A DNA stretch of 64,000 nucleotides from Methanobacterium_C sp963845285 (GCA_963845285.1 CAWJRO010000015.1:62001-126000); one strand, 5' to 3'. Positions 19,401 through 27,759 are shown, numbered from the stretch's first letter. Made by a program: numbers and translations. Notes: generated by a model from the letters alone, not told the origin.

Positions 19401-20854
19401 ACTCCAAGCCCTAACTGGACAACAGTTGGTAAAGTACCTATTGTTTCGATTAAATCATCCCAATATACTTTAATACGTGCCAACAAGTCTTTATGGTCTG
19501 ATGCAGATTGACCTAGATCTTTGGTTGTTTGTGCACCACTAGTTTGAATTTCTTGGGCATAATCTGAAGGTTCACCCTTTATTTTACCAAATGATTGTCC
19601 TACTTGGTTTCCAAAGATTTCAGTTGCAAGGGTGGCTTCTTTTGTAGGATCTGATACTCTTCCAAGAGCATCTGAAACTTCAACCATTGTTTGACCATAA
19701 TTAACTGTACCGTCTGCATTTTTAACTATTGATACTCCTAATTCGTCTAATGCTTTTTTTGCATCTCCAGTTCCAGATACGGCTTTATCCAGATTAGTTT
19801 TATATTCATTCATTGCTGAAGGATTTCTAAATGCACGTGCAACCTGTGTTAAACTAGCTCCACCTTTTTGCATAGCTTCCGTAATTCCCATTAATTGGGT
19901 AGGATCAATGTCAAAGCTCGACATTGCTTGACTCATACGTTGGAATAAAGAAATGTATCCTGGGGCATCTTGCCCCCATTGCTGGGCAGAATAATTTAAT
20001 TCATCTAATGTTGTCTTTGCATCGTTACCAGATAAATTCCATAACCTCATTATGCTTGTTCCAGTATCAACAACATTGTTTAGATCCATACTGTTTCTTG
20101 TAGCTATTGAAACCATGGAAGGCATTTCAGCTAATGCAGAATCTTTATCTACTCCCAGTGAGGCTAATTCTTTGAATCCCCCCGCAATATTATTAACGCC
20201 AACACTTGCATTTTTATTTGAATCAATAACTTTTTCCATTTGGGACGTATAATCCGATGCCGCACTTCCTGAAAGTTTATACCAAATTGTAGTTTGTTCT
20301 AATGATTTTGAAAAATCCAATGAATCTGAGGATGCTTTTAAACCAGTTAATGGTGCAATTAAATTACCTAACCCCCGTGCAAATGATGCTGTACTATCTG
20401 TTGCATCGTCAGTGTCAGATGATAATTTAGTTACACTTGTATCTGTTTCATCAAGGTTATCTCCTGTTGTTCCAACGTCTATATCTATTTCTTTTCCATT
20501 TAAACTGTCAGCTTCCGCTTCAACATTACCCATGACATCTGTTGCATTAATGTCAGTTGCAGTTATGTTTATATTTGGATTCAATCCATCTATAGATTCT
20601 AACTCATTTTTGATGTTTGCAGCTTCAGTTGGTGCGTCCCCACCAACATCTACAGTTGCAATATTGTCCGATCCTGCAATTTCATCAAGTGTAGCTTTTA
20701 AATCATTAGATTCTGTTTGCGCATCACCTGTAAGATTAATGTCAGTAGTAATATTGTCGGGAATTTGAGAAAATTGATTTATTAAATCATTAAGCCCTTC
20801 TTTGACGTCATCAATGTCCATCTGTGCAGTTATACCTAAACTTTTATCTCCCAT
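16424..20854 (-). CDS. Tail tape measure protein
   Basis: 1476 aa. Early coiled-coil and Asp/Asn-rich residues are followed by a TIGR01760-like core (about 190-450; SLEQTTIWYKLSGSAASDYTSQM, GGASLTQVARAFRNPSAMNEY) and a hydrophobic segment near 475-500 (LGLGVLGVMFGGAVAGQMI). A 47-residue repeat (FGNFSNYLKTLPxQ...AHNxWN) occurs two full times plus degenerate copies around residues 1018-1175. HSPPK-GPLS modules occur near 1255 and 1358. By the usual 0.15 nm per residue rule the tail would be about 220 nm long. It organises tail length in the virion. Confidence 0.9.
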   Translation of the reverse strand: MGDKSLGITAQMDIDDVKEGLNDLINQFSQIPDNITTDINLTGDAQTESNDLKATLDEIAGSDNIATVDVGGDAPTEAANIKNELESIDGLNPNINITATDINATDVMGNVEAEADSLNGKEIDIDVGTTGDNLDETDTSVTKLSSDTDDATDSTASFARGLGNLIAPLTGLKASSDSLDFSKSLEQTTIWYKLSGSAASDYTSQMEKVIDSNKNASVGVNNIAGGFKELASLGVDKDSALAEMPSMVSIATRNSMDLNNVVDTGTSIMRLWNLSGNDAKTTLDELNYSAQQWGQDAPGYISLFQRMSQAMSSFDIDPTQLMGITEAMQKGGASLTQVARAFRNPSAMNEYKTNLDKAVSGTGDAKKALDELGVSIVKNADGTVNYGQTMVEVSDALGRVSDPTKEATLATEIFGNQVGQSFGKIKGEPSDYAQEIQTSGAQTTKDLGQSASDHKDLLARIKVYWDDLIETIGTLPTVVQLGLGVLGVMFGGAVAGQMIKWMVHPIEQTKVFAEAMKNLPSNIRDGVSEAGDLIESIGNFFKTPETDLASFFDRMDKGLIEVQGPIQSTESRYTQFINDLKTKTGGFKETGESIIDNLKAGIDEKLPTLDSISNKILTSLKSTLPSFRSEGQQIVESINEGIESAKVESPTVGTGTTSGVPGAKNTTPKLESITQPAQWETYSENAGKYIDTLSTTIEKTTPSVDKFSSAKLPNMSMLGGLAGKAGDIGMVLTAAIDVAANSDKYYNQSIGKTITDQVPIAKGTPIDTVLSMLPSEKQVYSFMGGSQYAEVGGQAIHEKMAAPMQEQIKQLEKDPLGYIGGGYSDIGSKIVGSLFPKSGTSSISSAVSGFGKTISDTIGSIIPESVANFPSIGDPLHFLTGNLFHGEGAESVGLAAKEVVNEIKHPFEGFEWPKLPSFDAGKTLSSGVKTVESDLGGFVDKVKTFKMPSAKDLAFDLGHGITEGAATGVNALASFISSTKQAGGQLKADVGNIGNSFKTGLSEAGNSVKNGVGTIQTDFGNFKNYITKLPSQISTGAHGIWNNLSSGATQGKNTVVNDVKSVQQGFGNFSNYLKTLPNQVSTNAHNVWNGVTNGATQAKTNTVNGANSIKTNFNNFSNYLKTLPGQISTEAHNIWNSVTSGVDNGINTVKSKINGLIGWVESLPGILRADAQNAIDGIRNGINTGIADVNNSLKTLETDFWNDVNWIKEAPGNFYNWGKSILGSFVDGIKSGMPDLNGALANLAKVVETHSPPKEGPLSAVNAAGWNNFGSSLMQGFSTGISSELGSLNNSLSSTVSLVDSKFNEVVNSSTDFLGDLDSVSINLFSVGSSMMDNLIGGISNGLPGLDSVFNEISGMFPHSPPKTGPLSTITTANMKSWAASVAGAGVEGFGKLNEYANNKIQIPNVPNIPTSPIPSSNQSGQTVIYLEVAEGAVLVQGNATKDVIDNGGSMLGTSLAGTLKRQAGAQGVNVINNMG

Positions 20855-20984
20855 GTTTTTAGCTCCGCGGATTTTATGTTTTATGAGGAAAAAATAAATA
20901 TTACATAAAAAAATAAGAATAATTTAAAGAAAGAATGGGATCGTGAAAAAATAAGAATAAATTAAGTTAAAAAGAGGTTTTAAG

Positions 20985-21383
20985 ATGGAATATTTAAGGA
21001 AGGGTTTATCCCTTGTTTTTGGGGTTATATTTGCTAGTATCTTTTTTTATTTTATGAATATGATGCATGATCCTTCCCTAATTACAATGATAATTGGTAT
21101 GGTTGCTTTGTTTGGGCTAACTGGATTTATAACATCTTATTCATTACCTAAAACGTCAATAGAAGATTTGAAGAACACAAATGCTTTCGTTGGAGGGTTA
21201 GCCAGCGGGATTTTTGGATTTATGTTTTTTATTTACATTGGAACAGTAGGATCTGAATTCGCATTTACAATACCCAATTTAATTGCCATGCTTGTATTCT
21301 TTTTTATTTTCACAATAGTGGGGTTGTTTTTTGGTATAATTGGGGGGGTTGCAGGAGTTGGCGTTAAAAATAGGGGAAATTAA
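20985..21383 (+). CDS. Four-TM membrane protein of a plus-strand accessory cassette
   Basis: 132 aa with four hydrophobic segments (about 10-28, 34-52, 68-86 and 98-125) and Gly-rich C-terminal helices (FFGIIGGVAGVGVKNRGN). AAGAGG precedes the ATG. It is encoded opposite to the surrounding late genes, together with two zinc-ribbon membrane proteins, so it is probably expressed independently, for example during lysogeny. No family recognised beyond methanogen small membrane proteins. Confidence 0.65.
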   Translation: MEYLRKGLSLVFGVIFASIFFYFMNMMHDPSLITMIIGMVALFGLTGFITSYSLPKTSIEDLKNTNAFVGGLASGIFGFMFFIYIGTVGSEFAFTIPNLIAMLVFFFIFTIVGLFFGIIGGVAGVGVKNRGN

Positions 21384-21392
21384 AGAAAGAAT

Positions 21393-21902
21393 ATGGCCGT
21401 GATAAAATTGAAAAAAATAGGATATTTGGTCTGTGACATCTGTGGTGGTTACTATGAACTTCAACCTGGAGAATCCCCTAATGATTTTGGATCTTGTGAA
21501 TGTGGGGGTAAGTTAAAATATATTGAATCATTAAATAATACTGAAAAAATAGTCTTCTGCCCCAATTGTGGAATCAAAACTCTTAATGAATATATTTTTT
21601 GTGAAAACTGTGGTTACGGCCTAAAATCAGTTAACAACGTATCTTCATCCACTCAAACAAGTAATCTTCAAATTGAATTAAATGATTTCACCCAATGGAA
21701 TTATGAAACTCACAAAACAGCCATTTCATTAGGATGGATATCCTTCTTTTATGCAGTTCCTGTGTTTTTAAGTTTGCATATATTTTTAATAGGGGCTTAT
21801 TTAACAACAAGGAATAATATAAGGGCAAAACTGAATGGAAAAACAATTATGGCCTTAGGTTTGATTTTAATTTGTGAAATGATAATAATTGCAATAATTT
21901 AA
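21393..21902 (+). CDS. Zinc-ribbon membrane protein
   Basis: 169 aa. The N-terminal module GYLVCDICGGYYELQPGESP...CECGGKL is a zinc-ribbon type seen repeatedly in Methanobacteriales membrane proteins. A second zinc ribbon follows (CPNCGIKT...CENCGYGL, residues about 52-73), and two TM helices end the protein. It starts 10 nt after the preceding gene. The next gene shares the first module, so the two are related. It probably acts at the membrane; the function is unknown. Confidence 0.75.
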   Translation: MAVIKLKKIGYLVCDICGGYYELQPGESPNDFGSCECGGKLKYIESLNNTEKIVFCPNCGIKTLNEYIFCENCGYGLKSVNNVSSSTQTSNLQIELNDFTQWNYETHKTAISLGWISFFYAVPVFLSLHIFLIGAYLTTRNNIRAKLNGKTIMALGLILICEMIIIAII

Positions 21903-21948
21903 GAAATTAAAATGGATTAATAAAGCCTGAAATAAGGAGGAATAAAAA

Positions 21949-22299
21949 ATGGGTTATTTGGTCTGTGAAAACTGTGAGGGATATTATGAATTGCAGGAAG
22001 GGGAATCTCTTGAAAATTTTGAGGAATGTGAATGTGGGGGGAACTTAAAATATGTCGAAAATCTTAATTCAAATCCACAGCCAGAAAATACTACGAAAGA
22101 AGGAGAAAAAAAGAAAAAAGGTATTATAAAACATAAAACAACGTCCATTATATTGTACATTGCTATTTCTTCTGTTTTGTTAATCTTGTTATTAGCTAAT
22201 ATCAATCTATTCTTTACTATTCCTCCCCTATTCATATCCCTTATCTTTGCCATTACACTTTTTATACTGAAAGTGTTATATGACTTATTTCACTGGTAA
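21949..22299 (+). CDS. Zinc-ribbon membrane protein, short paralogue
   Basis: 116 aa. It repeats the module GYLVCENCEGYYELQEGESL...CECGGNL, then a Lys-rich linker and two TM helices. AAGGAGG precedes the ATG. Its last 15 bases overlap, antisense, the end of the -1 frameshift extension of the tail chaperone. As the third gene of the plus-strand cassette it is a likely lysogenic-conversion (moron) gene. Confidence 0.75.
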   Translation: MGYLVCENCEGYYELQEGESLENFEECECGGNLKYVENLNSNPQPENTTKEGEKKKKGIIKHKTTSIILYIAISSVLLILLLANINLFFTIPPLFISLIFAITLFILKVLYDLFHW

Positions 22300-22560
22300 T
22301 TTCTTATTCTCTTTTTGTTTTTCCCTGGCTTTCTTTTTCATTGCAATATTAGCTTTCTGTACTCGTTCCATGTCCTCTTTTTGTTCCTTTTCTGATTTTT
22401 GGGGTTTACTTGGTGGATTATTCACATAGACCATGTTGTTGATGAATTCCATTTCCAACTCATTGATATATTCCTGTGTCCATCCTGTTTTTAGAGCTAT
22501 GAATGCTTGGATTTCCCGGAGGTTTTGGAAGATTTCTTCGATGGTTGGCTCTTTTCTTGC
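22285..22560 (-). CDS. -1 frame extension of the tail assembly chaperone (GT-like product)
   Basis: This frame has no start of its own and is entered from the upstream chaperone frame at the heptamer A AAA AAG (22566-22560). The 91 added residues begin ARKEPTIEEIFQNLREIQAF and end Lys-rich; the acidic/helical first half is typical of the T domain of lambda-type G/GT chaperones. The in-frame TAA just upstream of the heptamer and the open run of 92 codons after it support programmed frameshifting. The fusion would be 246 aa and would bring tail tube subunits to the tape measure. Confidence 0.75.
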   Translation of the reverse strand, partial: ARKEPTIEEIFQNLREIQAFIALKTGWTQEYINELEMEFINNMVYVNNPPSKPQKSEKEQKEDMERVQKANIAMKKKAREKQKENKKLPVK

Positions 22561-23018
22561 TTTTTTGTATCCCCTTTGTTCCCAGTTTTAGGTGCTTTTA
22601 TGTCCATCATTATTCCTGCAATTTCTTGGGCATCTTCTATGTCTATTTCAATATCTGGAAGTTCATCAAGTTCTTCAGAAGTGTAATTCTTTTTAGGGTC
22701 TGTGTAAAAGGCTCTTTTAAGTCCTCTTTGAGCTAATTTATATTGTAATCCTTCTAAATCAGTGCGTAACCTTTCTAATTCTTTCCATGATTCTTGAATT
22801 TTATCATATTCTTCATCAGTATATTCGGCATCTTTTTTAGTCTCATCAGTAACAAGTTTATCTGTTTTCCTTTTCAGTTTGGCTAGATCGTGAGTTAACT
22901 GCCTTATAAGTACAATAATTTCATTATCAATAAATCTGTATCCTCTTATTTCAACATCTGTTCCTTCAATGTTGACAATCTGAGTTTTATAAAGTTTTGG
23001 TATTTTTATTTCAGTCAT
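22497..23018 (-). CDS. Tail assembly chaperone (G-like), with -1 frameshift site
   Basis: 173 aa from ATG 23018, which has GGAGGATTGAAC upstream; a TTG at 23024 is less well spaced. It is mostly helical and charged (VLIRQLTHDLAKLKRKTDKL), with a Lys/Ser-rich tail. It lies between the major tail protein and tape measure genes, the fixed position of G/GT tail chaperones. The codons ACA AAA AAG contain the slippery heptamer A AAA AAG 21 codons before the stop; most ribosomes should continue in frame and some should slip -1 into the downstream extension. Confidence 0.8.
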   Translation of the reverse strand: MTEIKIPKLYKTQIVNIEGTDVEIRGYRFIDNEIIVLIRQLTHDLAKLKRKTDKLVTDETKKDAEYTDEEYDKIQESWKELERLRTDLEGLQYKLAQRGLKRAFYTDPKKNYTSEELDELPDIEIDIEDAQEIAGIMMDIKAPKTGNKGDTKKQEKSQPSKKSSKTSGKSKHS

Positions 23019-23072
23019 GTTCAATCCTCCATGAAAAAATAATATTTTAAAAATAAAAAAAATAGGAAGTAT

Positions 23073-23864
23073 TTAGACTGCATCAGGTAAGACAAGTCTA
23101 GGCATTTTAGCAACAGTCATATCTAATGTAAATCCACCAGTGCCCTCTGCTTTTGCATTTGGAATATCAGGAGTTACTCTAACCTGTTCAAAGTATATTC
23201 TACCTAAAACATCATCTTCCCAGTCCATTGTCATGTAACCGTATAGGTCTATAGGTTTCTTCAATAGATCATATGCGGTGCAACCTACTGCTTTTGTTGC
23301 AGTTCCTTTGTATGGGCCAAATAGGAGTTTGTTAATGTATTTAACAGTCTGTTTGGCCATTACTTGTTCGGATTTAAGTGAGATTGCAATATTCCCATAT
23401 CCTGTCATTGTATCGTTGCTGTATATTCTTCCAACATCCTTTTTTGTTTGTTTTAGTGTTGGTGTGATGTCCTGGGCCACGAATGGCTGTAACTCTTCAA
23501 CATAATCACAAACTATAGCATCTGCAGATGCTGCAAGTGGAGCAGTAGCAAGTTCAAAGGCTCCATCTATCTCATCACCAGAAGATGGATCAATGATGGT
23601 ATCTATTTTTGATGCAGCCAATATGGTATCAACATTGGTTGGTGGAGTACCTGCTGTAGTTTTCCTTTCATATGCTACAATATCCCTAATTTCTGGAAGT
23701 ATTCCCATTCCTGATTTTGGATAAATAGGTGCATCTGGCACATTGAACACTTTATTAGTCCCATCTATGAGTCCTGTACATACTGCTTTAGATTTTGGAA
23801 TTCCCAGGAAGAATCCAAAGGAATCTGCCATCATTATGTCATCATTACTTATATGTTCGTACAT
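23073..23864 (-). CDS. Major tail (tube) protein
   Basis: 263 aa, a beta-rich virion protein with no membrane segment. It is encoded between the head-tail connector genes and the tail chaperone, as expected for the tail tube subunit, and is well expressed by the look of its GGAGGACTG ribosome binding site. SDDEIDGAFELATAPLAASADAIV-like repeats are absent; the central VDTILAASKIDTIIDP and the late KAEGTGGFTLDMTV fit tail tube proteins of the phi13/lambda V class. Assignment is mainly by gene order. Confidence 0.7.
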   Translation of the reverse strand: MYEHISNDDIMMADSFGFFLGIPKSKAVCTGLIDGTNKVFNVPDAPIYPKSGMGILPEIRDIVAYERKTTAGTPPTNVDTILAASKIDTIIDPSSGDEIDGAFELATAPLAASADAIVCDYVEELQPFVAQDITPTLKQTKKDVGRIYSNDTMTGYGNIAISLKSEQVMAKQTVKYINKLLFGPYKGTATKAVGCTAYDLLKKPIDLYGYMTMDWEDDVLGRIYFEQVRVTPDIPNAKAEGTGGFTLDMTVAKMPRLVLPDAV

Positions 23865-23870
23865 TAATTA

Positions 23871-24059
23871 TCAGTCCTCCTTTTCTAATTTAACGTCTTT
23901 AATTTCCTTTTTACTCAATTCGTCAATTTTCTTCAATTCTGATTCAATATCATAATTTTTAAGTTGTGGTCCAAAACTAAGGACATGATTCTTTGCAGTT
24001 TCAAAGTCCTTGTTGTCTGTGTAATGTTTGATAACTTTCGTTAACTCGGTTTTAGTCAT
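23871..24059 (-). CDS. Small helical virion-region protein
   Basis: About 62 aa from ATG 24059 (a TTG at 24068 lies closer to the GGAGAGGAT ribosome binding site). Charged and helical (KTELTKVIKHYTDNKDFETAK...ELKKIDELSKKEIKD). It lies just before the major tail protein gene. No family recognised. Confidence 0.55.
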   Translation of the reverse strand: MTKTELTKVIKHYTDNKDFETAKNHVLSFGPQLKNYDIESELKKIDELSKKEIKDVKLEKED

Positions 24060-24141
24060 ATTAAACAATTTTATCCTCTCCAAAATTTATTTAGAGCTTT
24101 CGCTAATTCATTTTAAAAAAACTGAAAAATTAGGATTTAAT

Positions 24142-24627
24142 TTAAGATTCTGTAGATTCGATCCATCTACCTGTGTACTGGAAATCTAATCTTGAAACAT
24201 AATAGATTACACTGTTTATTTCTAGAAGTTGCCGTCTGTCTGATATACAACCAATAGGAGTAATTTTACCCCCTTTTAATGTCTTGTTGAGTCTTCCATC
24301 TTTTATTAACATACCTAAGGCCACATCTGGAACTACACTATTACGGTCTTCAGCATCAGTGATTGTTTTGCTATCTTCATCATATCGTCTGAAAAGAAAT
24401 GTTATGCTACCATTCATGGATACATCATAATACTGATTGTTAATTGCTCTTTTTAGACTATTTGGAACTAAAGGTTGTGTAACGGTAACTATTGCATTTC
24501 TTTCTTCTAAATCTTCAAAAGGTCCTGTAGCAATAATGTCTACTCCCTGTTCTCCTTTGTATGTGACTGTTTTTAACCAGGCCATGATAAGGTTTTCAAT
24601 GTCTTTAATCAATCTCCCACGCTCCAA
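24142..24627 (-). CDS. Tail completion/terminator-like protein
   Basis: 161 aa. The position after the HK97 gp10-like gene and before the tail tube, the size, and the pattern of an N-terminal amphipathic helix followed by beta strands (VDIIATGPFEDLEERNAIVT) fit tail terminator proteins. It overlaps the upstream gene by 19 nt and has non-ATG start candidates (TTG 24627, TTG 24612). Confidence 0.6.
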   Translation of the reverse strand: MERGRLIKDIENLIMAWLKTVTYKGEQGVDIIATGPFEDLEERNAIVTVTQPLVPNSLKRAINNQYYDVSMNGSITFLFRRYDEDSKTITDAEDRNSVVPDVALGMLIKDGRLNKTLKGGKITPIGCISDRRQLLEINSVIYYVSRLDFQYTGRWIESTES

Positions 24628-25043
24628 TCTCCAAGTTCGTCAATTTCACGGTCCACTCCAGGATCCGCCTCATCAACAGCTTCAGCAACATAATCATTAG
24701 CTGCAGTTCCTGGATGGTGTACCACTTTATATGGATGTAATGCTCCAGGCCACCACAATGCTTTAGCGTTCACTGGAAGAATTATATGAGGTTCAGTTCC
24801 TTCAATAATGAACTTTGCTTGAGATGCATCAGGCCACGCATCCCCTTGAAGTCCGTCCCATTCAACTTTAGTTTCATCACGGTTTTGACCTGTACGAACT
24901 GGAGAAAGAACTTCCTCAACTGATGCGTAGATATTCAAAATATTTCCAAGAGTTTCTGAAGCCTTGTCTGGATAATTATCTAATCTATCCTGGAGAAAAT
25001 CAATGATGTCACTTTTATCCGTAGTGGTAGTTACATTTCCCAT
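24609..25043 (-). CDS. HK97 gp10-like head-tail joining protein
   Basis: 144 aa. An N-terminal helix (DIIDFLQDRLDNYPDKASETL) precedes a compact domain with SPVRTGQNRDETKVEWDGLQ and GTEPHIILPVNAKALWWPG. That P-V-R-T-G...G...PH.I pattern is characteristic of HK97 gp10/minor-capsid joining proteins. It is encoded within the connector block. Confidence 0.75.
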   Translation of the reverse strand: MGNVTTTTDKSDIIDFLQDRLDNYPDKASETLGNILNIYASVEEVLSPVRTGQNRDETKVEWDGLQGDAWPDASQAKFIIEGTEPHIILPVNAKALWWPGALHPYKVVHHPGTAANDYVAEAVDEADPGVDREIDELGDWSVGD

Positions 25044-25047
25044 CCAA

Positions 25048-25422
25048 CTACCCCGTTGCTTTTAATTGTACGTTGATATAAGTTTTCAGTGGGATGGGTT
25101 TTAACATCTTGAAATTGTATTTAATCCCATTCCCATAGTCTATGTTTAATGTGCTGTCTTTGTTTAGGTATTGTGCATCTTTAAGCATGAAATGAGCTAC
25201 AGCATCACCAGCTTCAATAACAGCATTGTTTAATAGGTTTTCACTTCCATCCATGATTCTTAATTTACATCGGAGCTGTACAGTTTCTTCAGTGAATAAA
25301 ATATGGTTTTTATCGTCCTTGATTTTGTTACCATCCTTGTCTAATTGAGGTGTACGATAAATAACAGTTACATCATTTCCATACCTTTTTACATAATTGT
25401 TGAATTGTGCTGCCATGTCCAT
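25048..25422 (-). CDS. Head closure-like protein
   Basis: 124 aa, beta-rich (DVTVIYRTPQLDKDGNKIKD; FTEETVQLRCKLRIMDGSEN), matching the general form of SPP1 gp16/head-tail stopper proteins. It is encoded between the adaptor and gp10-like genes with 4-17 nt gaps. Assignment by position and fold pattern. Confidence 0.6.
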   Translation of the reverse strand: MDMAAQFNNYVKRYGNDVTVIYRTPQLDKDGNKIKDDKNHILFTEETVQLRCKLRIMDGSENLLNNAVIEAGDAVAHFMLKDAQYLNKDSTLNIDYGNGIKYNFKMLKPIPLKTYINVQLKATG

Positions 25423-25439
25423 GATTGTTCCCCCAATAT

Positions 25440-26015
25440 TTACATTATTGAAAGTAAAGGCCGTCTAAGGTCCTTTATCCTTTGAGCTATCCAATCCACA
25501 TTGTCAAAATTCACTGAGAAATCAGCATCCTTAAAACTGCTAACCTTCTGACCATCTGATGGTTTTTGAAGTTCAAAAAATACCATATCACTTAGAAGTC
25601 GTTTAGCGGTAGGATGTACCGTAACACTTGGATCTTGGAAGTCCGGACAGGTAGTATAAGTGATAACTGCATTGTTCTGATTATAAGGCCCTACTCTGTA
25701 TTGGGGTACATCAAGAAGAACAATCCCATACTGTTGGTCAACATCAACACCTTCCTGATCACTGCCATCAATCTTAATAGAAAAAGGATGGGTTTCATCA
25801 ATTAGAACAGGCGGATGTTGCAGCATTATACGTGAGCCTGTGACTCTGAAATATTTCTCTGTTAAAGTTTTAACTTCAAATATACGACCTGTTTGTTCTT
25901 CAATAAACTTCTGACATTCATTCAAAAAGTCTGTCAGTTCATCATCAGTGTAGCTGGATATATCAACGTCTTTCTTTGCAGCCCTTGCTTTAAGCTCATC
26001 AAGTGTAAGATACAT
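25440..26015 (-). CDS. Head-tail adaptor (gp6/gp15-like connector)
   Basis: 191 aa. The N-terminus MYLTLDELKARAAKKDVDIS...DDELTDFLNECQKFIEEQTGR is typical of phage gp6-like connectors, where DDEL..fi..A...ie.. helices line the channel. The C-terminus, VTVHPTAKRLLSDMVFFELQK, is helical. It probably forms the ring under the portal. Confidence 0.75.
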   Translation of the reverse strand: MYLTLDELKARAAKKDVDISSYTDDELTDFLNECQKFIEEQTGRIFEVKTLTEKYFRVTGSRIMLQHPPVLIDETHPFSIKIDGSDQEGVDVDQQYGIVLLDVPQYRVGPYNQNNAVITYTTCPDFQDPSVTVHPTAKRLLSDMVFFELQKPSDGQKVSSFKDADFSVNFDNVDWIAQRIKDLRRPLLSIM

Positions 26016-26028
26016 CCTCTAAATCCCC

Positions 26029-26328
26029 CTAGACTCGTGCATAAACGTAATATTTTGTACCGGTTGTGGCTGTAACAGTGACGTTTGTGGCATCTACTGT
26101 GTAAGTGAATGCAGCTCCACCAGATGGAATGTTGGATGGTACAACCAGGATCCTAGTTGGTACAACACCAAGACCATGAGGTATTGCCTGAGCTGCTGCT
26201 GTACCTGTCTGTTCTGCTGATGTGAAATCAGACTGTAAATCTCTGATCATATCCCCTAAACCGGCCCTTTTGGTGGCTGGATTGATTGTGTTTATTTTAT
26301 CTCTAAAATAGTCTGATATTTTCGACAT
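26029..26328 (-). CDS. Small virion protein, possible head decoration or fibre
   Basis: 99 aa. An N-terminal helix (SKISDYFRDKINTINPATKR) is followed by a beta domain with IPHGLGVVPTRILVVPSNIP, a motif seen in phage head-fibre and tail-needle proteins. It is encoded between the capsid and connector genes and overlaps the preceding stop by one base. Confidence 0.55.
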   Translation of the reverse strand: MSKISDYFRDKINTINPATKRAGLGDMIRDLQSDFTSAEQTGTAAAQAIPHGLGVVPTRILVVPSNIPSGGAAFTYTVDATNVTVTATTGTKYYVYARV

Positions 26329-26606
26329 TATTTATCTCCCTGGGCCTCTGCTTCTGCTGGCTGTTCTTCTGTTTTCTCAGGTTCTGCTGTGGTTTCAGCT
26401 GCTGGTTGTGCTGCTGTTTCGGCTTGTTTGGTTGTGTCAATCTTCTCGACTGTAAATCCTCTCTTTTCACCTTCCTGTGAAATTGCAGTTATATCCCTTG
26501 TTTTCATGTCAATTGTTGCTTCTTTATTTGTAAGAACTATACTGCCATATCCTTCAATTATCAAGATGTTGCAGTTTTCTTTTGATGTGATTTTAACATC
26601 TACCAT
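26328..26606 (-). CDS. Small capsid-region protein with acidic Ala/Glu-rich tail
   Basis: 92 aa: a beta-rich first half (DVKITSKENCNILIIEGYGS) and a low-complexity tail of Ala, Glu, Thr and Pro. GGAGG precedes the ATG. It lies directly after the major capsid gene, a position often used by decoration or head-assembly proteins. No family recognised. Confidence 0.6.
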   Translation of the reverse strand: MVDVKITSKENCNILIIEGYGSIVLTNKEATIDMKTRDITAISQEGEKRGFTVEKIDTTKQAETAAQPAAETTAEPEKTEEQPAEAEAQGDK

Positions 26607-26649
26607 ATTATAACCTCCAAATTTTAAAAAAAGAATAAATGGAATAACC

Positions 26650-27726
26650 CTATGTTATTCCGTATACCTCTGCTGTTTTGGATGGAACGGTGTTGTAGAG
26701 TGTTGAAACCTGTACTAACCAACCAGTTGTTGCAACCGGTTTGGTCCTTCCCTGTTCAACCCATGACTGGTTGATTAAATCTTTAAGGAAGATATTCTTA
26801 CTGTTCAACATAGCGAAATGTCTTGCAGCTGCAGTGTTTGGCACGTAAGGATCTACAACAATTGGTATAGGACCATGGCTGGAGTTGTAAGTGTTGAGCA
26901 TTATGTTTGCTGCAACCTGATAATTAGGAACTACCTGCTGCCTTACAGTTGTAACCATGTCTTTTATAAGCTGGTTATTCACGGTTTCAGTTGTTAAACA
27001 GAAATCTGCCCATCCTTTCTTCTGTTCTGAAAGACCTGCTGAAACATCATTTACAGCAGATACTGTTAACTCCCCTCCAAGACTAGTTCTGAACCCATTG
27101 CCAGCTATCATTTTGAAGAGACCATCAAACTGTTTAGAGTTAGATGCGTTGTCCCCTGCGATGATTGCTTTATCAAGTCCTTCCCTCATAGTTTCCTGGG
27201 CAAAAGCCATTATCTGAGCTTTAGCAGTTGCAGACTGGCCTTTACCTAATATATCTGAGAAAGATAAAGGTAATGCTTCTACGAACATGGTTGCATAAGC
27301 ATTGTCAAAAGCTCCTTTACCTGTTCCTGATGTGGTTTCATCATCATTTATCCACTCTTCCTGAAGTCCACTATTCATCCTGATGTAATCTATTTTGGAA
27401 GTATCTGCAGGTGTTCTCCTACCCTGGGCTTCAAGGAATGTTAAAAAAGGAGTCATTCCATATAAGTTGCCCTGGTCATAGACGTTTGGATCAAGTACTG
27501 TAGGCATGAACACATCCACAGATGTGGCCTGTCCTAATAGGTTATTCAACATATCTTGCTGTAAAGTAGACATGTAATCATCTATGCTATCAGCTCCCTC
27601 CCTTTTCAATCCTTGTTTAGTAATATCTATGGACTGGACCTGTAATTTATCCTTGTACATCTCATTAAACTTCTGTTGTAAGCCTAATTTTATCTCATTT
27701 TGTAATTTATTTATTTCTGCTGCCAT
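26650..27726 (-). CDS. Major capsid protein (HK97-like)
   Basis: 358 aa, the expected size. It directly follows the protease-scaffold gene, as in HK97-type head modules. A helical N-terminal segment is followed by an E-loop-like region (EEWINDDETTSGTGKGAFDNAYATMF), a long spine-helix region (ATAKAQIMAFAQETMREGLDKAII...DGLFKMI) and a C-terminal P/A-domain (VPNYQVAANIMLNTYNS...IPIVVDPYVP). GGAG precedes the ATG. It forms the icosahedral shell. Confidence 0.85.
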   Translation of the reverse strand: MAAEINKLQNEIKLGLQQKFNEMYKDKLQVQSIDITKQGLKREGADSIDDYMSTLQQDMLNNLLGQATSVDVFMPTVLDPNVYDQGNLYGMTPFLTFLEAQGRRTPADTSKIDYIRMNSGLQEEWINDDETTSGTGKGAFDNAYATMFVEALPLSFSDILGKGQSATAKAQIMAFAQETMREGLDKAIIAGDNASNSKQFDGLFKMIAGNGFRTSLGGELTVSAVNDVSAGLSEQKKGWADFCLTTETVNNQLIKDMVTTVRQQVVPNYQVAANIMLNTYNSSHGPIPIVVDPYVPNTAAARHFAMLNSKNIFLKDLINQSWVEQGRTKPVATTGWLVQVSTLYNTVPSKTAEVYGIT

Positions 27727-27759
27727 TATTGGTCATCTCCATTAAGTTTAAAAGTGAAT

